Shown here: positions 1 to 5,656 of the stretch, one piece after another | How the letters are laid out: the number at the start of each line of letters is the position of its first letter | Position numbering within the stretch: the first letter of the stretch is position 1 | Assembly (NCBI GenBank): GCA_964523675.1 | Contig: CAZFZT010000100.1 | Location: 1-10,189, forward strand | Source of the DNA: CAZFZT01 sp964523675 | GTDB lineage: Bacteria > Planctomycetota > Phycisphaerae > Phycisphaerales > SM1A02 | Direction of reading: 5' to 3' | Length of the DNA stretch: 10,189 nt | The notes under the pieces: model-generated | What the model saw: only the letters and a program-made list of their open reading frames with translations | Told to the model about the DNA's origin: nothing | Database searches by the model: none | Position numbers and translations under genes: made by a program

Positions 1-449
1 TGGACAATGCGATGGAAATGCAGGTGACACTCGAGGAGTTTCGCGAACGGGGTGAATCGGAGGCCGCCCGACTTACGGACCGATGGCGCATCTACCATGG
101 CGAACCCGAAGATGTTCGTTGGGCGACGATGCTGATTGATATGGTTCGCTTTGAGGGTCATGTCATCGATGGCGAGGCGTTCATGCGGCAGAATCCCCTG
201 GCTGGTGAAGCGGAAGCCGCGATCTGCCGCCACATGAATGCTGAGCATGCCGATGATCTTCGCCGCATGGTCCGGCACTACGCAGGCATGGAAATTGAAT
301 CACCTGTGATGGTCGGCATTGATTCGCACGGCTTTGATGTTCGGGCACGCTTCGATGTTGTGCGCGTGGGGGCCACTGAACCCATCATGTCGCGGGAGGA
401 TGCGCGGCGGGTCCTGACGCAAATGAGCCGCGATGCAGAGGAACCATAG
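1..449 (+). CDS. HugZ/DUF2470-type protein, 5' end cut by window edge
   Basis: The frame is open to the left edge, so the ATG at 12 is probably internal and the gene likely starts outside the window. From that ATG, 145 residues are visible. Residues 73-140 match the DUF2470 domain: the diagnostic HMNAEHADDL stretch, then VGIDSHGFDVRARF and a closing R(R)VL. In the HugZ/CREG family this domain forms the C-terminal part of a split-barrel flavin- or heme-binding protein (pyridoxamine-phosphate-oxidase fold), used in heme degradation or heme handling. The preceding segment (RWRIYHGEPEDVRWATMLIDMVRFEG) looks like the last strands of such a barrel, but weakly. The core barrel is not visible, so heme binding is an inference. 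It ends 35 bases before the methyltransferase start on the same strand, and the two may be cotranscribed. A stand-alone DUF2470 protein starting at 12 is the alternative. Confidence 0.6.
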   Translation, partial: DNAMEMQVTLEEFRERGESEAARLTDRWRIYHGEPEDVRWATMLIDMVRFEGHVIDGEAFMRQNPLAGEAEAAICRHMNAEHADDLRRMVRHYAGMEIESPVMVGIDSHGFDVRARFDVVRVGATEPIMSREDARRVLTQMSRDAEEP

Positions 450-471
450 CCAGCCACTGGGCGCGTGCCGA

Positions 472-477
472 TAGAAT
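472..477 (+). promoter_or_regulatory. Candidate -10 element of the methyltransferase gene
   Basis: TAGAAT matches the sigma-70 consensus TATAAT at five of six positions and ends seven bases before the ATG at 485. That places a start of transcription at or next to the start codon (leaderless mRNA). No convincing -35 box lies 16-18 bp upstream, so this is tentative. Confidence 0.25.
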
Positions 478-484
478 GAGCTGC

Positions 485-1105
485 ATGAAGGTGCGCGAAA
501 GCGGGATGCCCGATGAGGCCACGTGGGCCAGTTTCTTTGAACCGGCAGCAGCGCTCGAAAAGCTCGGTCTTGGCCCCTCCTGCAAGAACGTCGTCGACTT
601 CGGCTGCGGATACGGAACGTTCACGATACCTGCGGCAAAGATCGCGAGCGGCCAGGTGTACGGGCTTGATCTTGATGGAAGCATGCTCGAAATCACGGCT
701 CGGAACGCTGGTGAGGCCGGCGTGTCGAATGTGAGTCTCATCAGTCGCGATTTCATCGAGCATGGCTCAGGGCTTGCGCCACAGAGCGCGGACTTCGTCA
801 TGCTCTTCAACATCCTTCATGCCCGCGAACGCAGCGATTTGCTGCGGGAGGCGCATCGGGTGCTGCGTGCTGGCGGTAGGTTGGCGATCATGCACTGGAA
901 TCATGAGTCGGCGACGCCGCGCGGCCCCTCAATGGAGATTCGCCCCAAGCCCCGCGAACTCCGAGACGCTGCAGAACGCGCGGGTTTCACCTGCACAACC
1001 AGTGAACCGATCGACCTGCCACCGTGGCACTACGGCTGGTCATTTATACGCGCCCCTCAAGCCAGTCAGTACGAGCGAGTGACGAACAAGAACGTCATCC
1101 GTTAG
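485..1105 (+). CDS. Class I SAM-dependent methyltransferase
   Basis: This is a soluble methyltransferase of the Methyltransf_11/25 type, predicted to move a methyl group from S-adenosylmethionine to an unknown acceptor. Counting from the ATG at 485 (206 residues), residues 36-46 (VVDFGCGYGTF) are the SAM-binding motif I. The acidic residue after strand 2 is in YGLDLDGSM (about 62-64), and FNILH (about 108-112) sits at strand 4. HRVLRAGGRLAIMHW (124-138) is the usual post-motif III helix and strand. The N-terminal KVRESGMPDE...SFF pattern is typical of small orphan methyltransferases of this kind. I chose ATG 485 because homology seems to begin with MKVRESG; ATG 476, in frame, would add three residues. 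There is no Shine-Dalgarno sequence at either. The final 15 or so residues are probably a disordered tail. The substrate cannot be told from the sequence, and the upstream DUF2470 gene gives no clear hint. Confidence 0.85.
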   Translation: MKVRESGMPDEATWASFFEPAAALEKLGLGPSCKNVVDFGCGYGTFTIPAAKIASGQVYGLDLDGSMLEITARNAGEAGVSNVSLISRDFIEHGSGLAPQSADFVMLFNILHARERSDLLREAHRVLRAGGRLAIMHWNHESATPRGPSMEIRPKPRELRDAAERAGFTCTTSEPIDLPPWHYGWSFIRAPQASQYERVTNKNVIR

Positions 1106-1165
1106 CGGCGCCGAGGCAAGGCCCCACAACCGTTCGAACGAAAGCGTTGATTGCTTGTCGCCTGA

Positions 1166-2023
1166 CTACGCTTCATCGTGCCATGAATTGCTGGGCACGT
1201 CATAGATGAGCGAGCGATTCGCGGGCTTCGAAAACGGCTCCAACGCCGTTGAGACGCCGATATCCAGAAACGTGGAATACGCTTCCGTTTCAATCGGCCG
1301 CAGCGAAATGGCGCCGGTTTCTTCGAGGAGCCGTTCGATCTGCCATAACTCCGGTAGCGCAAGCTCCTCAGCCGGCTGGCTGCGCATCGCGCCCAGAAAC
1401 AATCGGACACACTCGGCAGCCATCCGAAGCGCTGGCTTTTTCTCACGGCTCTCGATACTCACCGCAGCGTCCGCCGTCACCTCGATTGAAGCGCTGGCGC
1501 GAAACTCCGCCTGCAGCGGCGATAATCCCGCTGCGACAGCCCTGCGCATCGCCTCCGCATCGCGCGCTTCTATTGGTCCATCGACACACACGGTTCGCAA
1601 GTGAACCTGGTCGATCATGCCGACCAGTTCGCGCAGCCGCATCGGCTCCATGACCAGCTGGTCGTCCTCAAACCGTTCGACTGCCGGTATCGACAGCCGA
1701 TCCGCCATCGAGCTTAGAGACATTTGACCCATAACCCCACCAAGTGATGAACGCTGCCGCACCGCGACGTCCGGCCGCTCCTCCAGCGTGACATCAAAGA
1801 GCAACGAGGACGCATTTCCTGCGCCACTGAGCATGGGGAGAATCCGCAGCGCATCGAATGCGCGCATCGGCGACGCCTCGAGATGCCAGCCGAACGCGCG
1901 CTGCCTCAACGTCGCCTGAACCGAGAATGGCTCTGGCGATTGACTTGCGCTGCGTGCCGCTCCACCATGCGCTCCCCCTGTGGGCGGGTCGCCGTGAAAC
2001 GGATTGGGGCTCGTGGGCTGCAT
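1166..2023 (-). CDS. Hypothetical protein of unknown family, 285 aa
   Basis: I do not recognise this protein. The frame is open for 285 codons with sustained protein-like composition. The first 35 or so residues are rich in Pro, Gly, Ser and Ala and look disordered. The rest is a mixed alpha/beta soluble sequence with no membrane segment, signal peptide or metal-binding cluster. One stretch (about 150-180) is a helix around EARDAEAMRRAVAAGLS. The middle (about 60-215) is rich in beta-like alternating stretches (LLFDVTLEERPDVAV, EFRASASIEVTADAAVSIESR), which could suggest a beta-sandwich or an assembly protein, but that is a guess. The start at 2023 is the first ATG after an untranslated-looking region and has no clear Shine-Dalgarno sequence. 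It converges with the methyltransferase (60 bp apart) and diverges from the helicase. Confidence 0.7.
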   Translation of the reverse strand: MQPTSPNPFHGDPPTGGAHGGAARSASQSPEPFSVQATLRQRAFGWHLEASPMRAFDALRILPMLSGAGNASSLLFDVTLEERPDVAVRQRSSLGGVMGQMSLSSMADRLSIPAVERFEDDQLVMEPMRLRELVGMIDQVHLRTVCVDGPIEARDAEAMRRAVAAGLSPLQAEFRASASIEVTADAAVSIESREKKPALRMAAECVRLFLGAMRSQPAEELALPELWQIERLLEETGAISLRPIETEAYSTFLDIGVSTALEPFSKPANRSLIYDVPSNSWHDEA

Positions 2024-2433
2024 CGGGTTAGCTCTCGCAGGGGTGAGTGGGAAGAAACAACTGTTCGGCGAATCGGGTGGGTGCCTTCACTTTTTCATCA
2101 AAGCCATCGATTGATCTTGAATCTCCACATCTTTACGACACTTCAACAAATGATTCGAGCCACACAGCGGAAGGTGTTCCAATTCGCTTGTTATTGTGAA
2201 TGAAATCAACCGTAGCGTCATCGGGAAATGCATCCCATTGCAGCAACCTCCGGGGCAAAGCAGGCGAACTCTTTAGGAACCGGTCCCGACAGGGCGGCAC
2301 ATGGGTGGTCGCAGGGGCGATATCCTTGTTGATCTATCTCATAGACACAGCGCGGGCGATGCTATTCTCGCGGCATTGAAGAAGTGCCAGGTGTCATGTG
2401 ATTCTTTTCACGATTTGGCTTGAATTGTTGGAA
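2024..2433. other. Intergenic spacer between divergent genes
   Basis: This stretch separates the unknown minus-strand gene from the plus-strand helicase. I see no tRNA, repeat array or convincing small gene. It is less GC-rich around 2080-2210 than the coding sequence nearby. The right end holds a possible helicase promoter (2342-2368). GGAACCGGTCCC near 2277-2288 contains the short palindrome ACCGGT, too small to interpret. If the helicase is transcribed from about 2375, its mRNA carries a leader of about 60 bases. Confidence 0.5.
2342..2368 (+). promoter_or_regulatory. Possible sigma-70 promoter of the helicase gene
   Basis: TAGACA (2342-2347, five of six to TTGACA) and TATTCT (2363-2368, four of six to TATAAT) are separated by 15 bp, shorter than the ideal 17. 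Transcription would begin near 2375. This is the best match in the spacer, but the spacing makes it uncertain. Confidence 0.3.
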
Positions 2434-3810
2434 ATGTCCTTCGCCGAGTTTCAACTTCATCCGTTGCTGCTGCGCAACCTGTCCGAGATGGGCTTTCATC
2501 AGCCACGCGCCATTCAGGCGCAGGCAATCGGGCCGATCCTTGATGGTCGGGATGTCATCGGCCTTGCGCCGACGGGCACGGGGAAGACCGCAGCCTTTAT
2601 CGTGCCGGTCGCGCACCTCCTGCTGGGGACGAAACCCGCCAAGAGTGTGCGCGGCAAGAAAGTCATCGACCCCGCTGCGCGGCTTCGCGCTCTGGTTCTG
2701 TGCCCAACGCGAGAATTGGCACAGCAGGTTCAGAAGGATGCAGGGCTGATTTGTCGTGGGACCGTTTTACGAACGTGCGTCGCCTATGGCAAGGTCGCCA
2801 TTTCACCACAGGCGCAGGCCCTTGCACGAGGCGTGGACATCCTCATCGCCACACCCGGCCGGGTGCGAGAACTGCTCGACGCGGGCCTCGTCTCGCTCGC
2901 CAGCGTCAGACATGTCGTAGTCGACGAGGCAGACCGGATGCTGGATTTCGGTTTCCTGCCACAACTCTCAGCAACGCTGGAGGCGATCCCCACACATCGG
3001 CAGATCATGCTCTTCAGCGCCACGATGCCGCACGAAGTTGCTCAACTTGCGGACCGCTTTTTGCGTCATCCTGTCCGTGTTGAAATCGAATCGCATTCCC
3101 GGCCGGCTGCACATGTTGAGCAGCGGCTCCTGCGCGTGCATGAGCGCGAAAAGACACCGCTCCTCATGCACTTGCTTGCAGGTCAGGAGAACAAACCTCG
3201 CCGAGGAGTGCTTGTCTTCTGCCGAACACGCCGGCGCGTCGGCTGGGTCGGGGCTGCGCTGATGCGTCACGGTATCAAAGTCGGGATGATCCATGGGGAC
3301 CGCTCGCAGGCGCAGCGCAACCGCACGCTGAGCGCGTTCGCCGAGGGCGAGATTGACGTCGTCATCGCAACCGACGTTGCAGCGCGCGGACTGCACATTC
3401 CGACGGTGCGCACGGTCGTCAATTACGACCTGCCGGCTCCCTCGATGCCGGAGGAGTACGTTCACCGTGTCGGGCGCGCCGGGCATGGCGGTGGAGGTAC
3501 CACCGTTGCCGAGGCGTTCACATTGCTCGACCCGCGTGACACTGATCACTGGCGCGCAATTTCGAGTGCCATCGGTGTTGACCTGCAACCAGAGAAGCCG
3601 CATGGCTTCGATCCCTCCAGGTGGGGCGACATCGCCAGGAAGAAGTCACGGAAGGTGACGCGCAGCAAGGTGCAACCGGACCATGCCGTGCAGTTGAAGC
3701 GCGAGCCGCGCGCGAACAAGCGTGATTCGACGAAACGAAGTCGTTCGCGCAAGAGCCGGCCGATCCGCACAGGCGACAAACCGGGCGCGGGTGTCAAGAA
3801 GCTGCGATGA
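2434..3810 (+). CDS. DEAD-box ATP-dependent RNA helicase, RhlE-like
   Basis: This is a cytoplasmic superfamily 2 RNA helicase that uses ATP to unwind short RNA duplexes, in roles such as ribosome assembly, RNA decay or cold adaptation. Counting from ATG 2434 (458 residues), it shows a Q-motif (PRAIQAQAI, 24-32), motif I APTGTGKT (45-52), Ia PTRELAQQ (91-98), Ib TPGR (140-143), II DEAD (164-167), III SAT (195-197), IV VFCRTR (261-266), V ATDVAARGL (312-320) and VI HRVGRAGH (344-351). The family motif VI is HRxGRxGR, so the last Arg is His here. Residues from about 400 on form a very basic, probably disordered RNA-binding tail. I prefer ATG 2434 because MSFAEFQLHP matches the usual RhlE-type N terminus; GTG 2398 would add 12 atypical hydrophobic residues. 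Neither start has a good Shine-Dalgarno sequence. RhlE is the closest named type by feel; other DEAD-box subfamilies are possible. Confidence 0.95.
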   Translation: MSFAEFQLHPLLLRNLSEMGFHQPRAIQAQAIGPILDGRDVIGLAPTGTGKTAAFIVPVAHLLLGTKPAKSVRGKKVIDPAARLRALVLCPTRELAQQVQKDAGLICRGTVLRTCVAYGKVAISPQAQALARGVDILIATPGRVRELLDAGLVSLASVRHVVVDEADRMLDFGFLPQLSATLEAIPTHRQIMLFSATMPHEVAQLADRFLRHPVRVEIESHSRPAAHVEQRLLRVHEREKTPLLMHLLAGQENKPRRGVLVFCRTRRRVGWVGAALMRHGIKVGMIHGDRSQAQRNRTLSAFAEGEIDVVIATDVAARGLHIPTVRTVVNYDLPAPSMPEEYVHRVGRAGHGGGGTTVAEAFTLLDPRDTDHWRAISSAIGVDLQPEKPHGFDPSRWGDIARKKSRKVTRSKVQPDHAVQLKREPRANKRDSTKRSRSRKSRPIRTGDKPGAGVKKLR

Positions 3811-3813
3811 CGA

Positions 3814-3836
3814 AGAGGATGAATCCTCGCTCCTCT
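3814..3836 (+). other. Weak hairpin just after the helicase stop codon
   Basis: AGAGGA (3814-3819) can pair with TCCTCT (3831-3836), or alternatively GAGGA (3815-3819) with TCCTC (3824-3828) around a TGAA loop. It starts four bases after the helicase stop. No run of T follows, so it is not a standard intrinsic terminator; it may protect the 3' end or be chance. Confidence 0.25.
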
Positions 3837-3863
3837 GAAGGACTCTCGGAGCAACCCCTGCCG

Positions 3864-3892
3864 TTCACTCGGGCCGAATAGCCACCTACCAT
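3864..3892 (+). promoter_or_regulatory. Candidate promoter of metF, positioned for a leaderless mRNA
   Basis: TTCACT (3864-3869) and TACCAT (3887-3892) each match the sigma-70 consensus at four of six positions and are separated by exactly 17 bp. The -10 element ends six bases before the metF ATG at 3899, so transcription would begin at or within a base or two of the start codon. The bases before the ATG (ACACCA) contain no Shine-Dalgarno sequence, which agrees with a leaderless transcript. Confidence 0.4.
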
Positions 3893-3898
3893 ACACCA

Positions 3899-4834
3899 AT
3901 GCATATTCAGGAGATCTTCCAACGTGATTCGACCACGTTTTCGTTCGAGTTTTTCCCGCCGAAAACCGACGATGCATGGGACGCGCTCTTTGATCGCATT
4001 ACTGATTTCGAGGCACTGGCTCCGTCATTCGTTTCAGTCACATATGGCGCCGGCGGCTCGACGCGCGACCGGACGCACAACCTGGTTCTGCGACTCAAAC
4101 GCGAGACGACGCTTGACCCCGTGCCGCACCTCACCTGCGTGAGCCAGAAGAGTGCTGAGCTGGGCACGATTCTTGAGCAATACGCTCAGCACGGCGTCGA
4201 GAACATCATGGCGCTGCGCGGCGATCCGCCCCTGGGTGTTACTGGTCATGACTTCTCAACGGAAGAGTTCCGTTACGCAGCCGACCTTGTCGCGTACATC
4301 CGCCAGTTCAGCGACAGGAACGCCAAGCATATGAATGGCGGAAGCGGCTTCGGCGTCGGCGTTGCCGGGTTCCCCGAAGGGCATCCTGCAACGCCGAACA
4401 AGCTACGCGACATGGAGCACTTGAAGGCGAAAGTCGATGCCGGAGCTGACTATATCTGCACGCAGATGTTCTTCGACAACCGTGCGTTTTACGACTGGTG
4501 CGAGAGGTGTGAGCTGGCGCAGATTCAAGTTCCGATCCTTGCGGGGATCATGCCCATTACCTCGATCGCCGGCATGAAGCGCATGGCCGATCTTGCTGCC
4601 GGAACGAACTTTCCCGCCGCCCTGCAACGAATGATCTACCGCTGCCAGGATGACCCCGAAGCGGTGGAACGTGTGGGAATCCACTGGGCGACTGAGCAGT
4701 GCCGTGATCTCATCGACCATGCGCGCACCGTTCCCAATTTCCGCGGCATCCATTTCTATACGCTTAATCGTTCCGACGCGACTAAGCAGATTTACCGCAC
4801 GCTCGGGGCAAAGGACTCAGCCGCCTTGCGATGA
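3899..4834 (+). CDS. metF: Methylenetetrahydrofolate reductase
   Basis: This FAD enzyme reduces 5,10-methylene-tetrahydrofolate to 5-methyl-tetrahydrofolate in the cytoplasm, supplying the methyl group for methionine synthesis. The 311-residue length is close to bacterial MetF and shorter than eukaryotic MTHFR, which adds a regulatory domain. Visible family landmarks: FSFEFFPPK (14-22) with the catalytic Glu at 17, VTYGAGGSTR (47-56), LTC (78-80), ALRGDPP (105-111) with the flavin-site Asp at 109, GVAGFPEGHP (154-163), ADYICTQMFFDN (183-194), ILAGIMPI (213-220) and the C-terminal GIHFYTLNR (283-291). ATG 3899 is the natural start: it places the FEFFPP motif at the usual distance, and a promoter-like pair ends six bases before it. 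The gene lies 88 bp after the helicase on the same strand but probably has its own promoter. No methionine or cobalamin riboswitch fits in that gap. Confidence 0.97.
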   Translation: MHIQEIFQRDSTTFSFEFFPPKTDDAWDALFDRITDFEALAPSFVSVTYGAGGSTRDRTHNLVLRLKRETTLDPVPHLTCVSQKSAELGTILEQYAQHGVENIMALRGDPPLGVTGHDFSTEEFRYAADLVAYIRQFSDRNAKHMNGGSGFGVGVAGFPEGHPATPNKLRDMEHLKAKVDAGADYICTQMFFDNRAFYDWCERCELAQIQVPILAGIMPITSIAGMKRMADLAAGTNFPAALQRMIYRCQDDPEAVERVGIHWATEQCRDLIDHARTVPNFRGIHFYTLNRSDATKQIYRTLGAKDSAALR

Positions 4835-4896
4835 GCCGGCTATTGCTGCCGCCAGAGGGTGATCGAGAGTGCTTTGAGTACGTGCCAGCTCGCGCA

Positions 4897-5343
4897 TCAG
4901 GCGAGGGCGGCCTCGACCTCGGGGCTCATGACGATCTCCTCCGCCAGAACCCGTCGGATGGAGCTGACGATACGCGTCGCGCCTTCACCCTTTGAGAGAT
5001 AGCCCCATGCTCCCGCTTCGAAGGCGCGATCAACATACTCCCGCCGTACGTGGCCTGTCAGCACGATGACGCGTAGATCAGGATGTTCCTCGAGCACCTC
5101 AGCGAGCGCATCAAATGGGTTACGGCCGGGCATGTCGAGGTCGAGCAGGACAACCGCCGGCTGCAGCTCGTTGATCGCCATGAGCAGATTGTCCGCCGTG
5201 AAGCGCTGGCCGAGCCATTGCATGTCCGGCTCGTGCCGAAGCGTGATGCCCAGCGCTTCACCCACGAGCGGGTTGTCATCCACGCACAAGACACCCACCT
5301 GTTTTTGAGCAATCATGGGGGTTCTCGTCTCGTTCTCCGACAT
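4897..5343 (-). CDS. Response regulator with receiver domain only
   Basis: This is a two-component receiver (CheY-like REC) protein, phosphorylated by an unseen histidine kinase. From ATG 5343 (148 residues) it has the acidic pair DD at 22-23 in VLCVDDNP, the phospho-acceptor Asp68 in VVLLDLDMPG, the switch Thr96 in VIVLTG and the conserved Lys118 in YLSKGE. The sequence is closest in style to NarL/FixJ-type receivers, but it stops at EEIVMSPEVEAALA, exactly where the linker to a LuxR-type DNA-binding domain would begin. The bases after the stop do not encode that domain in another frame. It may therefore act through protein contacts. The start is uncertain: ATG 5316 (MIAQKQ), 5343 (MSENET) and 5373 are in frame, and an open frame reaches 5565, but the residues beyond 5343 look non-coding. 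None has a Shine-Dalgarno sequence. It converges on metF (62 bp) and diverges from nhaA. Confidence 0.88.
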   Translation of the reverse strand: MSENETRTPMIAQKQVGVLCVDDNPLVGEALGITLRHEPDMQWLGQRFTADNLLMAINELQPAVVLLDLDMPGRNPFDALAEVLEEHPDLRVIVLTGHVRREYVDRAFEAGAWGYLSKGEGATRIVSSIRRVLAEEIVMSPEVEAALA

Positions 5344-5399
5344 CGAGGCAGGCGGTTCTACGGTGCAGATCATGGCATTGGGTAAAGGTGGCGCGGTTG

Positions 5400-5413
5400 C
5401 GGAACTCGTTCCG
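5400..5413. repeat. Perfect 14-bp inverted repeat, possible operator
   Basis: CGGAAC and GTTCCG flank a two-base centre (TC). The six-base arms are perfect. It lies 27 bases upstream of the 5373 start and 57 bases upstream of the 5343 start of the response regulator, a usual place for a dimeric regulator to bind. GAAC/GTTC arms occur in LexA boxes of Gram-positive bacteria, but with a four-base gap, so LexA is not claimed. Confidence 0.4.
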
Positions 5414-5459
5414 TCAGCGACCGGCAAGTCTAGCGGCTCCTGGCGGAGATCCAAACCAA

Positions 5460-5478
5460 GGAAGATGTTTGATCTTCC
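5460..5478. repeat. Perfect 7-bp stem-loop in the nhaA/regulator spacer
   Basis: GGAAGAT (5460-5466) pairs fully with ATCTTCC (5472-5478) around a five-base GTTTG loop. It can form in DNA or in a leader RNA of either strand. No T run follows on the plus strand; on the minus strand it is followed by TTGGTTTGG, which is only loosely terminator-like. Confidence 0.45.
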
Positions 5479-5560
5479 CTGAGAAACCGGCCGCGGACGC
5501 TCTCGCCCTGCTGAAAAACCGGCTCGTCCAATATCCAGTTCGGATTTGCACTGAAAAATC
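5479..5560 (+). repeat. Three copies of CTGARAAAYC upstream of nhaA
   Basis: CTGAGAAACC (5479-5488), CTGAAAAACC (5511-5520) and CTGAAAAATC (5551-5560) are direct repeats spaced 32 and 40 bp apart, about three and four helical turns. The first two extend to a 12-base match (TGARAAACCGGC). A weaker CCGAAAATCC begins at 5583. Possible iterated binding sites; chance cannot be excluded for an A-rich 10-mer. Confidence 0.35.
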
Positions 5561-5656
5561 ATCATTGTTCAAGTCGATTCAGCCGAAAATCCGTTGTGTT
5601 TCCTACAAGCGTCGATTCTTGACCACTGTCGCCTACCCCCATCGCCTCAACAGAAG

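Larger units (their letters stand above)
5344..5656. promoter_or_regulatory. Shared regulatory spacer between response regulator and nhaA
   Basis: This spacer of about 310 bp drives two divergent genes. It holds the inverted repeat at 5400-5413, a stem-loop at 5460-5478 and three CTGARAAAYC copies (5479, 5511, 5551). No promoter hexamer pair with good spacing stands out for either gene. Lithium/sodium-sensing leader RNAs (nhaA-I, nhaA-II and DUF1646 motifs) are known upstream of nhaA-type genes in other bacteria; I cannot match their consensus by eye, so no riboswitch is called. Confidence 0.45.

Noticed and set aside
1131..1140. Palindrome CGTTCGAACG in the gap between the methyltransferase and the unknown gene
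   Set aside because: Ten bases without loop or T tract in a convergent gap; not a terminator and too short to call an operator between two gene ends.
2140..2200. Sequence around GATTCGAGCC resembling a tRNA T-loop
   Set aside because: No matching acceptor stem, anticodon arm or D-arm can be built around it.
2968..3603. 211-codon minus-strand frame antisense to the helicase
   Set aside because: Fully inside a strongly conserved helicase frame, no domain pattern; a shadow of codon bias.
4835..4896. Bidirectional terminator between metF and the response regulator
   Set aside because: Only short GC palindromes such as GCCGGC are present, with no long stem and no T run on either strand.
5344..5565. 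Open frame extending the response regulator N terminus by up to 74 residues, to 5565
   Set aside because: The added residues have no REC-family resemblance, cover the inverted repeat and stem-loop, and have no ribosome binding site; this looks like an unpunctuated spacer.
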